Of a stretch of DNA of 8,399 bases, positions 1-6,088 are shown piece after piece. The notes beneath the pieces were generated by a model. That model had not been told where the DNA came from and searched no databases. It was given only the letters and a program-made list of their open reading frames with translations. The stretch is from NCBI GenBank assembly GCA_910580045.1, contig CAJTXF010000022.1:25670-34068 (forward strand). The letters run 5' to 3'. Position numbers and translations under genes: made by a program. Positions within the stretch are counted from its first letter, which is position 1, and every line of letters starts with the position of its first letter. The stretch comes from an uncultured Eubacteriales bacterium (lineage in GTDB: Bacteria > Bacillota > Clostridia > Oscillospirales > Acutalibacteraceae).

Positions 1-2
1 TC

Positions 3-413
3 AATATCTGCACCGAGCAGCAGCTTGACGCGCTCAACACGGTCCTGCCCTATGGCCTGGACCGTATCTCCATGGACCGCAGCCTCACCACTGAGACCCT
101 GGCGGCTTTCGTGCCGTTCTCCGCCCAGGAGATTTGCGATTCATCCGGGGTACTGTACGGACAGAACGCGGTCACAAGAAATCTGGTAGTGGTTGACCGT
201 CTGGCAAAGTCCTCCGGAAACGGTTTTGTGCTGGGCATGACGGGCGGCGGCAAGTCCTTTTTCTGCAAGAATGAGCTGGTGTCTCTCCGGCTGAAATACC
301 CCCCGGACAAGGCTGGATGGTGGAGACACAAGATGGCCTCTGCGCCCTGCCATATGACTACTATACGTTGGAGGAGCTGCGCTGCGAGGGCAACAAGGGC
401 TATGCCCTGGTGA
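3..413 (+). pseudogene. VirB4/TraE-type conjugation ATPase, internal fragment
   Basis: VirB4-type ATPases sit at the inner face of the membrane and energise type IV secretion channels during conjugation. The frame is open from base 3, so the start lies outside the window. The text before the ATPase core (TEQQLDALNTVLPYGLDRI, then LTTETLAAFVPF and GVLYGQN) is typical of the region just upstream of the nucleotide-binding domain in Firmicutes VirB4 proteins. The Walker A motif GMTGGGKS is complete, near bases 237-260. Homologous sequence ends after LRLKYPPD, at about base 311. A normal protein continues for several hundred residues with Walker B and the remaining AAA domain. Here the frame runs out of register into the next gene and stops at 413, so the last about 33 codons are not VirB4. 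It cannot make a working ATPase. The family call is from remembered motifs, and the truncation is seen directly. Confidence 0.85.
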
Positions 414-2605
414 CGGTCCCCAACATTTTCATCAGCCGGGACAGCACGGTGATCGAGCTGGGCAGCCATGCGGATATCGAGGACGAGGGCCAGACCGTAG
501 AGTTCACTGAGCCGAAGATAGGCACCACTGCCACCGCCAATGGGGAGCATACCGCCGAGCCGGTGGGCGAAATCACCATTATTGATACGGTAAAATATTC
601 CGGCCTGATTCCCGGCAAGGAGTATACGGTCAAGGGTGTGCTCATGGACAAGGGCACTGGCAAACCTCTGACGGTGGATGGCAAGGAAATCACCGCCGAG
701 GCCACCTTCCGGGCGAGTAAAGCTGAGGGGACCATTGACATTCCCTTTACCTTTGACGCATCCGCCCTGGCTGGAAAGACGGTGGTTGCCTTTGAAACTC
801 TGTACCGGGACAAGCTGGAAGTCTGCACCCACGCTGATATTGAAGATAAGGACCAGACTGTTACCTTCAGCGAGAAACCGGAAATCAAAACCACTGCCAC
901 CGTCAATGGTGAGAAAAAGGCTGAACCTGTGGGCGAAGTTACTATCACCGACACCGTTTCCTACAGTGGATTGACCCCCGGCAAGACTTACAAGCTGTCC
1001 GGCGTTCTTATGGACAAGAGCACAGGCGGCAAGCTGCTGGTGGACGGCAAAGAAGTCACCGCTGAGAAGGAGTTTACCCCCGAAACCGCTTCCGGAACCG
1101 AGGAAATTATCTTTACCTTCGATTCTTCCGCCCTGGCCGGGAAGTCTGTGGTGGTCTTTGAAACTCTTTACCATGAGGACAAAGAGATTGCCGTTCATGC
1201 GGATATTGACGATGTGGACCAGACCGTAGAGTTTGACGGTCCCGAAATCAAGACCAAGGCCACCGTGGACGGCGAAAAAGAGGTTGACCCTCTGGAAACT
1301 ATCACCCTGACCGATACCGTTACCTATCGCAACCTGATACCCGGAAAGACCTATCAGGTCAAGGGCGTTCTTATGGACAAAGGCACTGGGGAGAAGCTGC
1401 TGGCAGACGGTAAGGAAGTTACCGCCGAGAGCATTTTTATTCCGGAACAGCCCACCGGCACTGTGGAAATCCCCTTTACCTTCCCAGCTTCCGCTCTGGC
1501 TGGAAAGACCATCGTGGTATTTGAGAGCCTGTATCATGAGAACATCGAGGTTGCCGTCCACGCCGATTTGGAGGACGAGGACCAGACCATCATCATCCGG
1601 CGCAAGGGCGGACTGCTGATCCGCAAGACCTCAGAGGACGATTTTGTGGAGGGTATCTCCTTTATCGTTGCTGGCGAGGGCTATGAGGAAACCTTCGTCA
1701 CCGACAAGCAGGGCCAGATTTATGTGCAGGATTTAGTCCCCGGCGAGTACACCGTCACCGAGGTGGAGAACGATGTGACCGCCAAGTACATCATCGAGGC
1801 GGGCAAAACCGTGACCATCACTTCCGGCGAGGAACCTGCGGAGGTGGAGTTCCATAACAAACTCAAACGCGGCTTTGTCTATATCGTTAAGACCGCCGAG
1901 GGCGCGCCTGACGCCAACCTCCCCGGCGCGGAGTTCGCGGTCTATGCGGACGTGGACGGCAACGCCGAGTTTGACCCGGAAACTGACACCCTGTTCGGCA
2001 AGCTGGAGTATGCAGAGGAATCCTACTCCCTTTCCGACCTGCCGGTAGGCAGTTATTTCCTCCATGAAGAAAAGGCACCCGAGGGCTTTACCGCCGATGA
2101 TGGATATTACTATTTCAAGCTGACTGAGGACGGCGAGCGTGTGGAAGTCACCAACACGGCTGACAAGGAGGCCGGGTTTGTCAACAAAAAACAGACTGGC
2201 TCTTTGCGAATCCTCAAGGTGGAAAATGGCACTGACAAGCCTTTGGAGGGCGCGACATTCTGTGTCAAGGACGAGAATGGGCAGGTGGTAGCCGAGGGCA
2301 AGACCAATAAGGACGGCGTAATCGTCTTTGAGAATTTGCCTTTTGGAAAATATGTATATCAGGAAGTCTACGCCCCCGAGGGCTATAAGCTGGACGATAC
2401 TGAGCACAAATTTGAGATCGGCGGCGAGAATAGCCTGAAAGAAGTTACCGCAGAGAACGAAAAAATTCCTGCCACACCCTACAACAACGTACCCAAGACC
2501 GGCGATACCCGGCCCAGCCCCTGGCTGATTGGCGGCGCGGCCCTGCTCATGCTGGCCTGCGCTGGGCGGCTGATCTGGTATCTGCTGAAACACCGCCGCG
2601 CATAA
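317..2605 (+). CDS. VaFE-repeat/SpaA-domain cell-wall-anchored adhesin, 5' truncated
   Basis: Surface adhesin or pilin-like protein, probably attached to peptidoglycan by a sortase. Counting from the ATG at 317, three tandem VaFE repeats cover residues about 59-179, 180-301 and 302-422. Each has the DTV-Y-L-PGK-Y-GVLMDK core and the VVAFETLY-type motif that gives the family its name. Three SpaA/Cna-B-like domains follow at about 424-517, 519-626 and 629-715. The last has the Lys (RILKV), Glu (QEVYAPEGY) and Asn (ENEK) pattern expected for an internal isopeptide bond. The C-terminus is a cell-wall sorting signal: VPKTG at 725-729, a hydrophobic segment at about 735-757 and the tail KHRRA. There is no signal peptide. 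The first residues (ALPYDYYTLEELRCEGN) already belong to the interior of this family, and 317 has no convincing ribosome site. The true N-terminus was therefore lost at the junction with virB4. The frame is open back to 275. The next gene starts 10 bases downstream, so the two form an operon. Confidence 0.88.
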   Translation: MVETQDGLCALPYDYYTLEELRCEGNKGYALVTVPNIFISRDSTVIELGSHADIEDEGQTVEFTEPKIGTTATANGEHTAEPVGEITIIDTVKYSGLIPGKEYTVKGVLMDKGTGKPLTVDGKEITAEATFRASKAEGTIDIPFTFDASALAGKTVVAFETLYRDKLEVCTHADIEDKDQTVTFSEKPEIKTTATVNGEKKAEPVGEVTITDTVSYSGLTPGKTYKLSGVLMDKSTGGKLLVDGKEVTAEKEFTPETASGTEEIIFTFDSSALAGKSVVVFETLYHEDKEIAVHADIDDVDQTVEFDGPEIKTKATVDGEKEVDPLETITLTDTVTYRNLIPGKTYQVKGVLMDKGTGEKLLADGKEVTAESIFIPEQPTGTVEIPFTFPASALAGKTIVVFESLYHENIEVAVHADLEDEDQTIIIRRKGGLLIRKTSEDDFVEGISFIVAGEGYEETFVTDKQGQIYVQDLVPGEYTVTEVENDVTAKYIIEAGKTVTITSGEEPAEVEFHNKLKRGFVYIVKTAEGAPDANLPGAEFAVYADVDGNAEFDPETDTLFGKLEYAEESYSLSDLPVGSYFLHEEKAPEGFTADDGYYYFKLTEDGERVEVTNTADKEAGFVNKKQTGSLRILKVENGTDKPLEGATFCVKDENGQVVAEGKTNKDGVIVFENLPFGKYVYQEVYAPEGYKLDDTEHKFEIGGENSLKEVTAENEKIPATPYNNVPKTGDTRPSPWLIGGAALLMLACAGRLIWYLLKHRRA
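491..1582 (+). repeat. Three tandem VaFE repeats (363, 366 and 363 bases)
   Basis: In-frame tandem repeats inside the adhesin gene: 491-853, 854-1219 and 1220-1582. Each begins with the codons for QTV and ends with an acidic HAD(I/L)(E/D)D-type segment. The protein copies are clearly similar. The DNA copies differ at many positions, so these are old domain duplications, not recent copies. Such repeats commonly vary in number between strains, which is family knowledge, and they are a risk for collapse in short-read assembly. Confidence 0.85.
2489..2605 (+). other. Cell-wall sorting signal (VPKTG, membrane span, KHRRA tail)
   Basis: The codons for VPKTG lie at 2489-2503. They are followed by a Gly/Ala/Leu-rich hydrophobic stretch and a short basic tail ending at the stop codon, the classic three-part sorting signal. 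VPKTG is a variant of LPXTG with Val in first place. A sortase would cut between Thr and Gly. Whether the adjacent class B enzyme is the partner is not shown by the sequence. Confidence 0.85.
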
Positions 2606-2618
2606 GGAGAACAGTATG
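2604..2618 (+). promoter_or_regulatory. Ribosome binding site and start of the SpaA-sortase gene
   Basis: AAGGAG at 2604-2609 overlaps the stop codon of the adhesin (2603-2605) and lies 6 bases before the ATG at 2616. This fixes the start, and indicates translation from one mRNA with the adhesin. Confidence 0.85.
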
Positions 2619-5345
2619 AAGAAACTGAATCAACTGGCCGCTGTCGTTCTGGCAGCGGCCTTTGTATTTGCAGGCGCGCTCCCGGCTGGGGCGGTAGTGG
2701 TCACAGACCTGCCCATCCCCGACCGGGTTTTCTACCGGGAAACGCCTGGGGAGACATTCTCCGGCGAGTTTGCCATGGACAAAGAAATCAGCGAAGTGGA
2801 GGCGGGGGATGACCCCGCCTTTACTCTTTCTTTTCAGAAAAATACGCTGAAATTTGATTCCCTCTATAGCTCCACCGAACAGGCCGTTAAGGTGGTATGC
2901 GGCGCGGAAACTGTGGACAAGAAGCTGGGCCTTGCCGTGTATGACCCGGTGGACGTGGCCCCGGCAAAGGGCAGCGTGACCTTGACGGTCAAGAACAGCC
3001 GTACTCTAAAGCCGGTCAGCAATGCCGCCTATACCTTATATAAAGGAACTTCTGTGGTGAAATCCGGTTTGACTACGGATAAGGCCGGACAGATTACCGT
3101 GGGTAGCTTGGATCCCGGCGATTATGAGCTGCGCCAAGCATCCACCCCCAAAGGGTACAATGCAGCGAACGGCGTGAAATTCTCCGTCACCGGCCTGGAA
3201 ATCTCCGGCGGTGATAAGGAGATACGCACCACTGAGGGCAAGAAGATCGTGGCTGGGGAAAACGAGGTTTTGATTGCCGGGAAGTTCTCGCCGGATGTGG
3301 AACTGACTGCCAGCCAGGAAAAGCAGATCGGCGGCGTTACCGTAGAGTATGAGAATTTCGGCGCGGCGCTGGGCAAAAAGGGCGAAACGAAGACCTTTGA
3401 GTACGTCACCCTGCAAGCCGCCCAAGAGGAGCTGAATCACCTGAAAAATACCGCGCAGATATGCGGCGCTGTGCATATTACCTACAAGCTGGCTGAGAAA
3501 TCCGGGCGCAGCTACACACAGTATCTGACAGAGCGGGAGCCTGACCCTACACCGGTTCCTACGCCATCCATCAATCAGGGCGGGACATCCGGCAATGCGA
3601 TGAAACCCACGCCCACCGCAACGGCTGCGCCGAAAGCCACGCCTACTCCGGCACCCACCGCTGCGCCCAAGCCCACATCGACCCCAAAGCCCACGGCTGT
3701 CCCCTCCCCTACGCCTATACCCGATGGGCAGCTTACCATTGTCTGCACCTCCGACAAAACCGGGCAGGCGTTCTCTTTAGAAGTCAGCGGGACAAAGGCC
3801 GGGGGCGGCAAGTTCAGCAAAGACTTCAAGACTGGCGCGGATGGAAAAATCGTCACTGAGATTCCGGCTGGCAAGTACACCGTCACGCCCAAAAGTGTGA
3901 AAGGCTTTGACCTGCCGGAGCCGCAGGCCATAGAGCTGGCGGGCAGCGGGAGCGCCTATCTTACATTCCATTTTGTTGCCAATCAGCGCGACTTGACCCT
4001 GACCGTGGCGGACAATGACGGCCAGCCGGTTCCCGGTGTGACGGTGGGCCTGTTTGAACCGGGAGAGGCCCCTCTGCCGGAGCCCAAAAAGGAAAGCGAG
4101 AGCGGCAGCACTGACATCAGCGAAACCCTGGCTCAGATCAAAGACCAGAAAGCCGCCGATGAAAAGCGCGCCGACCCTTACACCAAGGCCAACGCGCTTT
4201 ATGTTGGCAAGACCGGCGCGGATGGGACTGCCATCATTCAGAATGTGCCGGTCGCGGAGTTTGTGGCAGTTCCCATGGAACTGCCGGACGGCTATTCCAG
4301 CGAGAAGATCGCCACCGAAATTCCGGCTGGGCTGGAAAGCAAGTTCACAATAGCTTGTAAATATGTGGCTGTTGACTTGCAGGAAACAAAAATTGTGGAG
4401 CTGCGGAAAATGGCCGTTAGGGGAACCGTCACGGATTTGAAAGGAGAGCTGAAACCCGTGACGGAACTCTCGGCAGCTCCACAAGTTGACACGACAAGTC
4501 CCGGCGACCCCATTTTACATGATTTCAATTTGTTGAAGGAGAAGAACCCGGACTGCGTGGGCTGGGTGTCCATCCCTGGCACGTCCATAGACTTCCCGGT
4601 TATGCAGAATGGTGATTTCTACCTCAAACACGATTTTGAGGGAAATTACACCGACTACGGCCTGCCCTTCCTGGACGAACGGTGCAGCCTGGACGCTTCC
4701 GATAACCTTATTATCTACGGACACCACATGAATGACGGCAGTATGTTTTCCGCGCTGCTGAACTATGTGGACGAGGATTACTGCGCCGCCCATCCCGAGA
4801 TTATTCTGGAAACAGAACTGTGCGCTGAAACCTACCAAGTGACGGAAGTAGTCCGGGCGGCTGGCAGTTATGTGGACGGTGAGTGGAGTTTGTTCGATCA
4901 AATCAATATGGGCGTTGATTCTTTCAACACCCTGGTGGAAAATCTTGGGGAAAGGAGGCTTTACGTTACCGGGCGGGAGCCTGTCTTTGGGGACAAGCTC
5001 CTGACCCTTGTGACCTGCGAATATTCGCAGAGAAACGGCAGATTGGCGGTGATAGCTGTTAAGGAGCAACTGAAAGGTCTGCGGGAAACCGCAGCCTTTT
5101 CCCATGTTCCCGGCCTTGTCCGGGGATATGGGAAAGGGTTTGTTGATTACCGAAGGAGGGATTTCTATCTATCCAGCCTGCGACTATGCCATAGGCTATC
5201 TGACCCGTGGCTGTCCGAACCGGTGCCGCTGGTGCATAGTGCCGAAGAAGGAGGGGAACATCCGGCCTTACCGGGCATGGCAGGATTTGGTGCGCCAAGA
5301 CACGGACAAGCTGGTGCTCATGGACAACAACATCCTGGCCTGTGA
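2616..5345 (+). CDS. Exported SpaA-domain protein fused to a class B sortase
   Basis: Predicted extracellular protein combining pilin-like domains with a sortase, a transpeptidase that joins surface proteins to the cell wall or to each other. A signal peptide (MKKLNQ, hydrophobic core, AGA at 24-26) starts the protein. A SpaA-like domain lies at about 118-192. A Pro/Thr-rich linker spans about 309-370, followed by two more beta-rich domains (about 370-456 and 457-580). The class B sortase core starts near 635 (NPDCVGWVSIPGT). Its likely catalytic residues are all present: His703 in YGHHM, Cys801 in LVTCEYS and Arg809 in NGRLAV. Sortases usually carry an N-terminal membrane anchor and little else, so the long exported extension is unusual. 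An uncleaved signal peptide could serve as the anchor. Authentic sequence ends near residue 818 (about 5070). The rest, to 5345, runs through two hairpins and then out of frame through a radical SAM gene, so it is spurious. The fusion could itself hide an in-frame joint at about 4380-4500. Confidence 0.82.
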   Translation: MKKLNQLAAVVLAAAFVFAGALPAGAVVVTDLPIPDRVFYRETPGETFSGEFAMDKEISEVEAGDDPAFTLSFQKNTLKFDSLYSSTEQAVKVVCGAETVDKKLGLAVYDPVDVAPAKGSVTLTVKNSRTLKPVSNAAYTLYKGTSVVKSGLTTDKAGQITVGSLDPGDYELRQASTPKGYNAANGVKFSVTGLEISGGDKEIRTTEGKKIVAGENEVLIAGKFSPDVELTASQEKQIGGVTVEYENFGAALGKKGETKTFEYVTLQAAQEELNHLKNTAQICGAVHITYKLAEKSGRSYTQYLTEREPDPTPVPTPSINQGGTSGNAMKPTPTATAAPKATPTPAPTAAPKPTSTPKPTAVPSPTPIPDGQLTIVCTSDKTGQAFSLEVSGTKAGGGKFSKDFKTGADGKIVTEIPAGKYTVTPKSVKGFDLPEPQAIELAGSGSAYLTFHFVANQRDLTLTVADNDGQPVPGVTVGLFEPGEAPLPEPKKESESGSTDISETLAQIKDQKAADEKRADPYTKANALYVGKTGADGTAIIQNVPVAEFVAVPMELPDGYSSEKIATEIPAGLESKFTIACKYVAVDLQETKIVELRKMAVRGTVTDLKGELKPVTELSAAPQVDTTSPGDPILHDFNLLKEKNPDCVGWVSIPGTSIDFPVMQNGDFYLKHDFEGNYTDYGLPFLDERCSLDASDNLIIYGHHMNDGSMFSALLNYVDEDYCAAHPEIILETELCAETYQVTEVVRAAGSYVDGEWSLFDQINMGVDSFNTLVENLGERRLYVTGREPVFGDKLLTLVTCEYSQRNGRLAVIAVKEQLKGLRETAAFSHVPGLVRGYGKGFVDYRRRDFYLSSLRLCHRLSDPWLSEPVPLVHSAEEGGEHPALPGMAGFGAPRHGQAGAHGQQHPGL
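3540..3723 (+). repeat. Pro/Thr/Ala-rich linker coding repeat
   Basis: Low-complexity segment encoding alternating Pro-Thr and Pro-Lys units with Ala (for example PTPAPTAAPKPTSTPKPT), built from irregular repeats of CCCAC(G/C) codons. It is interrupted by INQGGTSGNAM near its start. Such linkers form extended stalks through the cell wall. It separates the first SpaA-like part from the second half, which carries the sortase. Confidence 0.8.
5073..5100 (+). terminator. Rho-independent terminator-like hairpin after the sortase
   Basis: CTGCGG (5079-5084), loop GAAA and CCGCAG (5089-5094) form a perfect GNRA-capped stem. It extends outward by AAAGG and CCTTT with a single bulged T at 5078, and ends in TTTT (5097-5100). 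It lies immediately after the last residues that look like sortase. A stop codon (TGA, 5071-5073) abuts it one base out of the sortase frame. It is the natural place for the adhesin-sortase operon to end, although the T-tract is short. Confidence 0.6.
5101..5132. other. 13-bp inverted repeat directly after the terminator-like hairpin
   Basis: CCCATGTTCCCGG (5101-5113) pairs with CCGGGGATATGGG (5120-5132) over 13 positions, with two G-U wobbles and a 6-base loop (CCTTGT). It starts the base after the T-tract of the preceding hairpin. No T-tract follows, so a terminator role on the + strand is unlikely. It may be an RNA structure, a protein-binding palindrome or a leftover end of a lost block. 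Confidence 0.55.
5151..5159 (+). promoter_or_regulatory. Orphan ribosome binding site (GAAGGAGG) with no start codon
   Basis: A very strong Shine-Dalgarno sequence lies at about 5152-5159, but no ATG, GTG or TTG follows at a useful distance in the radical SAM frame. It probably belonged to the gene that originally followed the sortase and was cut off at the junction at about 5160. Confidence 0.5.
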
Positions 5346-5454
5346 TTACGGCGTTGAGCAGTTAGCGGGACTAATTGGCAGCGGGTACAGAATCGACCTC
5401 AACCAAGGCATGGACGCAAGACTGGTAACGCCGGAGGTTGCGGACATCCTTGCA

Positions 5455-5518
5455 GCAGCCGTACCGGACGGTATCCAGCGGCAACCGCCGCCCTTATCTT
5501 TCGATACGGCTGCTTTTT
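5455..5518 (+). terminator. Terminator- or attenuator-like structure upstream of tnpW
   Basis: GCAGCCGTA (5455-5463) pairs perfectly with TACGGCTGC (5505-5513) and is followed by TTTTT (5514-5518). The roughly 40-base loop holds a GCGG-CAA-CCGC hairpin (5478-5488). A small TACC/GGTA hairpin (5462-5473) shares bases with the large stem, so the two cannot form together. This arrangement suits either a plain terminator or an attenuator controlling tnpW and the recombinase. Confidence 0.55.
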
Positions 5519-5560
5519 AACCATAGAGCAAAAACAATTTTTGAACGGAGGTGCGTCTTT

Positions 5561-5734
5561 ATGACCAAACAGACAACCCCGACAAGCTCCTACAAAGAGG
5601 TGCGGATCGGGAAAACCATTTATCGTGTCACCAGCTTTTTTTCGGGAGAAAAGGACCTGGGAAAGACGCTGGAACAGCTGGCAGTCAGACGCGCCATGTC
5701 GGAAGCCATTCCAGCTGCCAGCGGTTCCAAATAA
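5561..5734 (+). CDS. TnpW-like small transposon-encoded protein
   Basis: A 57-residue protein starting MTKQTTPTSSYKEVRIGKTIYRVTS at an ATG 8 bases after CGGAGGTG (about 5545-5552). Core features are the IGKTIYRVTSFFSGEKDLGKTLEQL segment and a short basic-acidic helix ending SGSK. This resembles the small proteins annotated as TnpW family in Clostridia transposons and ICEs, usually encoded directly upstream of a large serine recombinase, as here (recombinase start 136 bases downstream). The biochemical role of the family is not established, and an accessory role in excision is only suggested by position. The gene appears complete. The larger frame beginning at 5438 runs through the upstream hairpin and is not real. 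Confidence 0.72.
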   Translation: MTKQTTPTSSYKEVRIGKTIYRVTSFFSGEKDLGKTLEQLAVRRAMSEAIPAASGSK

Positions 5735-5869
5735 CAGAAAGCCTCGCGGCCTGCCGTATCATTGCGCGGCGGTGGATTCTCCGGTAAGATATTCATGCAG
5801 GGTAAAACCTGCGGAGCCATTTTGCCGCACGAGGTATGGATTCTGAGATGGTCGGGAGGTAAAAGAAAG
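5735..5869. other. Spacer between the tnpW-like gene and the recombinase
   Basis: 135 bases without a supported gene. It contains a GCAGG/CCTGC hairpin (5797-5801 with 5808-5812), an 8-base direct repeat TGGATTCT (5773-5780 and 5837-5844), and a GGGAGG ribosome site at 5854-5859 serving the ATG at 5870. An in-frame extension upstream to 5762 is open, but 5870 is the better start because of its ribosome site and family alignment. Confidence 0.5.
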
Positions 5870-6030
5870 ATGATGGATACAACATACAACGTGGGCATCT
5901 ACTGCCGGTTAAGTAACGACGATGAACGTGATGGGGAATCGGTCAGCATTGAGAACCAGAAGTTGCTGCTTCAAAACTATGTCAGGCAGCGCGGCTGGAA
6001 TGAGGTCGATGTCTATATTGATGGCTATGA
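5870..6030 (+). pseudogene. Large serine recombinase, N-terminal fragment
   Basis: Large serine recombinases excise and integrate ICEs through a Ser-DNA intermediate. The fragment has the expected N-terminus: MMDTTYNVGIYCRLSNDDERDGES, with the nucleophile Ser in YCRLS, then SIENQKLLLQNYVRQRGWNEVDVYID. At this point family members continue with DDGYSG and a further 400-500 residues, including the DNA-binding recombinase domain. Here the match ends at about 6020-6030. The frame continues open to 6574 only by chance, overlapping parA out of register. GGGAGG at 5854-5859 lies 10 bases before the start. Without most of the catalytic domain (including the later catalytic arginines) and the DNA-binding part, it cannot act. 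It could still be translated as a short junk fusion. Confidence 0.85.
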
Positions 6031-6036
6031 TAAAAT
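6028..6036 (+). promoter_or_regulatory. Possible extended -10 promoter for parA
   Basis: TGATAAAAT fits an extended -10 element (TGn followed by a TATAAT-like hexamer). No good -35 is visible, since the bases upstream belong to the recombinase fragment. Transcription would start near 6043, inside the inverted repeat described next. This is a weak call. Confidence 0.35.
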
Positions 6037-6088
6037 AGGACTAAATCAAGCAAGCCTTAACAGCAAGGCGGGCGCTGGTTTAGTCCTA
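6036..6088. promoter_or_regulatory. Inverted repeat in the parA leader (operator, centromere or RNA hairpin)
   Basis: TAGGACTAAA (6036-6045) is repeated perfectly in inverted orientation as TTTAGTCCTA (6079-6088). The 33-base spacer contains a second stem, GCCTT/AAGGC (6054-6058 with 6065-6069). It lies 35 bases before parA. Partition operons are commonly autoregulated by ParA or ParB binding near the promoter, and centromere sites are often found there. Those are candidate roles only. Confidence 0.5.

Larger units (their letters stand above)
5104..5520 (+). pseudogene. Radical SAM protein, internal fragment
   Basis: Radical SAM enzymes use a [4Fe-4S] cluster to cleave S-adenosylmethionine and start radical reactions. 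The cluster motif CX3CX2C is complete in RGCPNRCRWC, with the first Cys codon at 5212. The surrounding text (YPACDYAIGYLTRGC, MDNNILACDYG, then DLNQGMDARLVTPEVADIL) matches a radical SAM group of unknown substrate seen in Firmicutes accessory regions. Recognisable sequence begins at about 5161 (ISIYPAC) and stops at about 5455 (EVADILAA). Members of the group normally have about 80-100 residues before this point and a longer C-terminal half. The ATGs at 5104 and 5129 lie within or beside hairpin sequence and are not believable native starts. The last about 20 codons read through a terminator-like hairpin to a stop at 5518-5520. The fragment would not be functional. The family call is firm, the biological role unknown. 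Confidence 0.75.

Noticed and set aside
50..1561. 503-codon open frame on the minus strand
   Set aside because: It is antisense to the VirB4 fragment and the VaFE repeats, its internal repeats mirror theirs, and it has no ribosome site or recognisable domain.
491..1582. Possible CRISPR-like array from regular repeats
   Set aside because: The 363-base periodicity is in frame and encodes VaFE protein domains. There are no short identical repeats with spacers, and no array was seen elsewhere in the window.
1733..2593. 286-codon minus-strand open frame under the adhesin
   Set aside because: Shadow of the SpaA domains. Codon bias on the + strand creates long antisense frames here, and no family features are seen.
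3777..4484. 235-codon minus-strand open frame under the sortase protein
   Set aside because: Antisense shadow; the + strand protein has clear domains across the same interval.
5071..5345. C-terminal about 90 residues of the sortase reading frame
   Set aside because: They read through two hairpins and then across the radical SAM gene in the wrong frame, so they are not considered part of the native protein.
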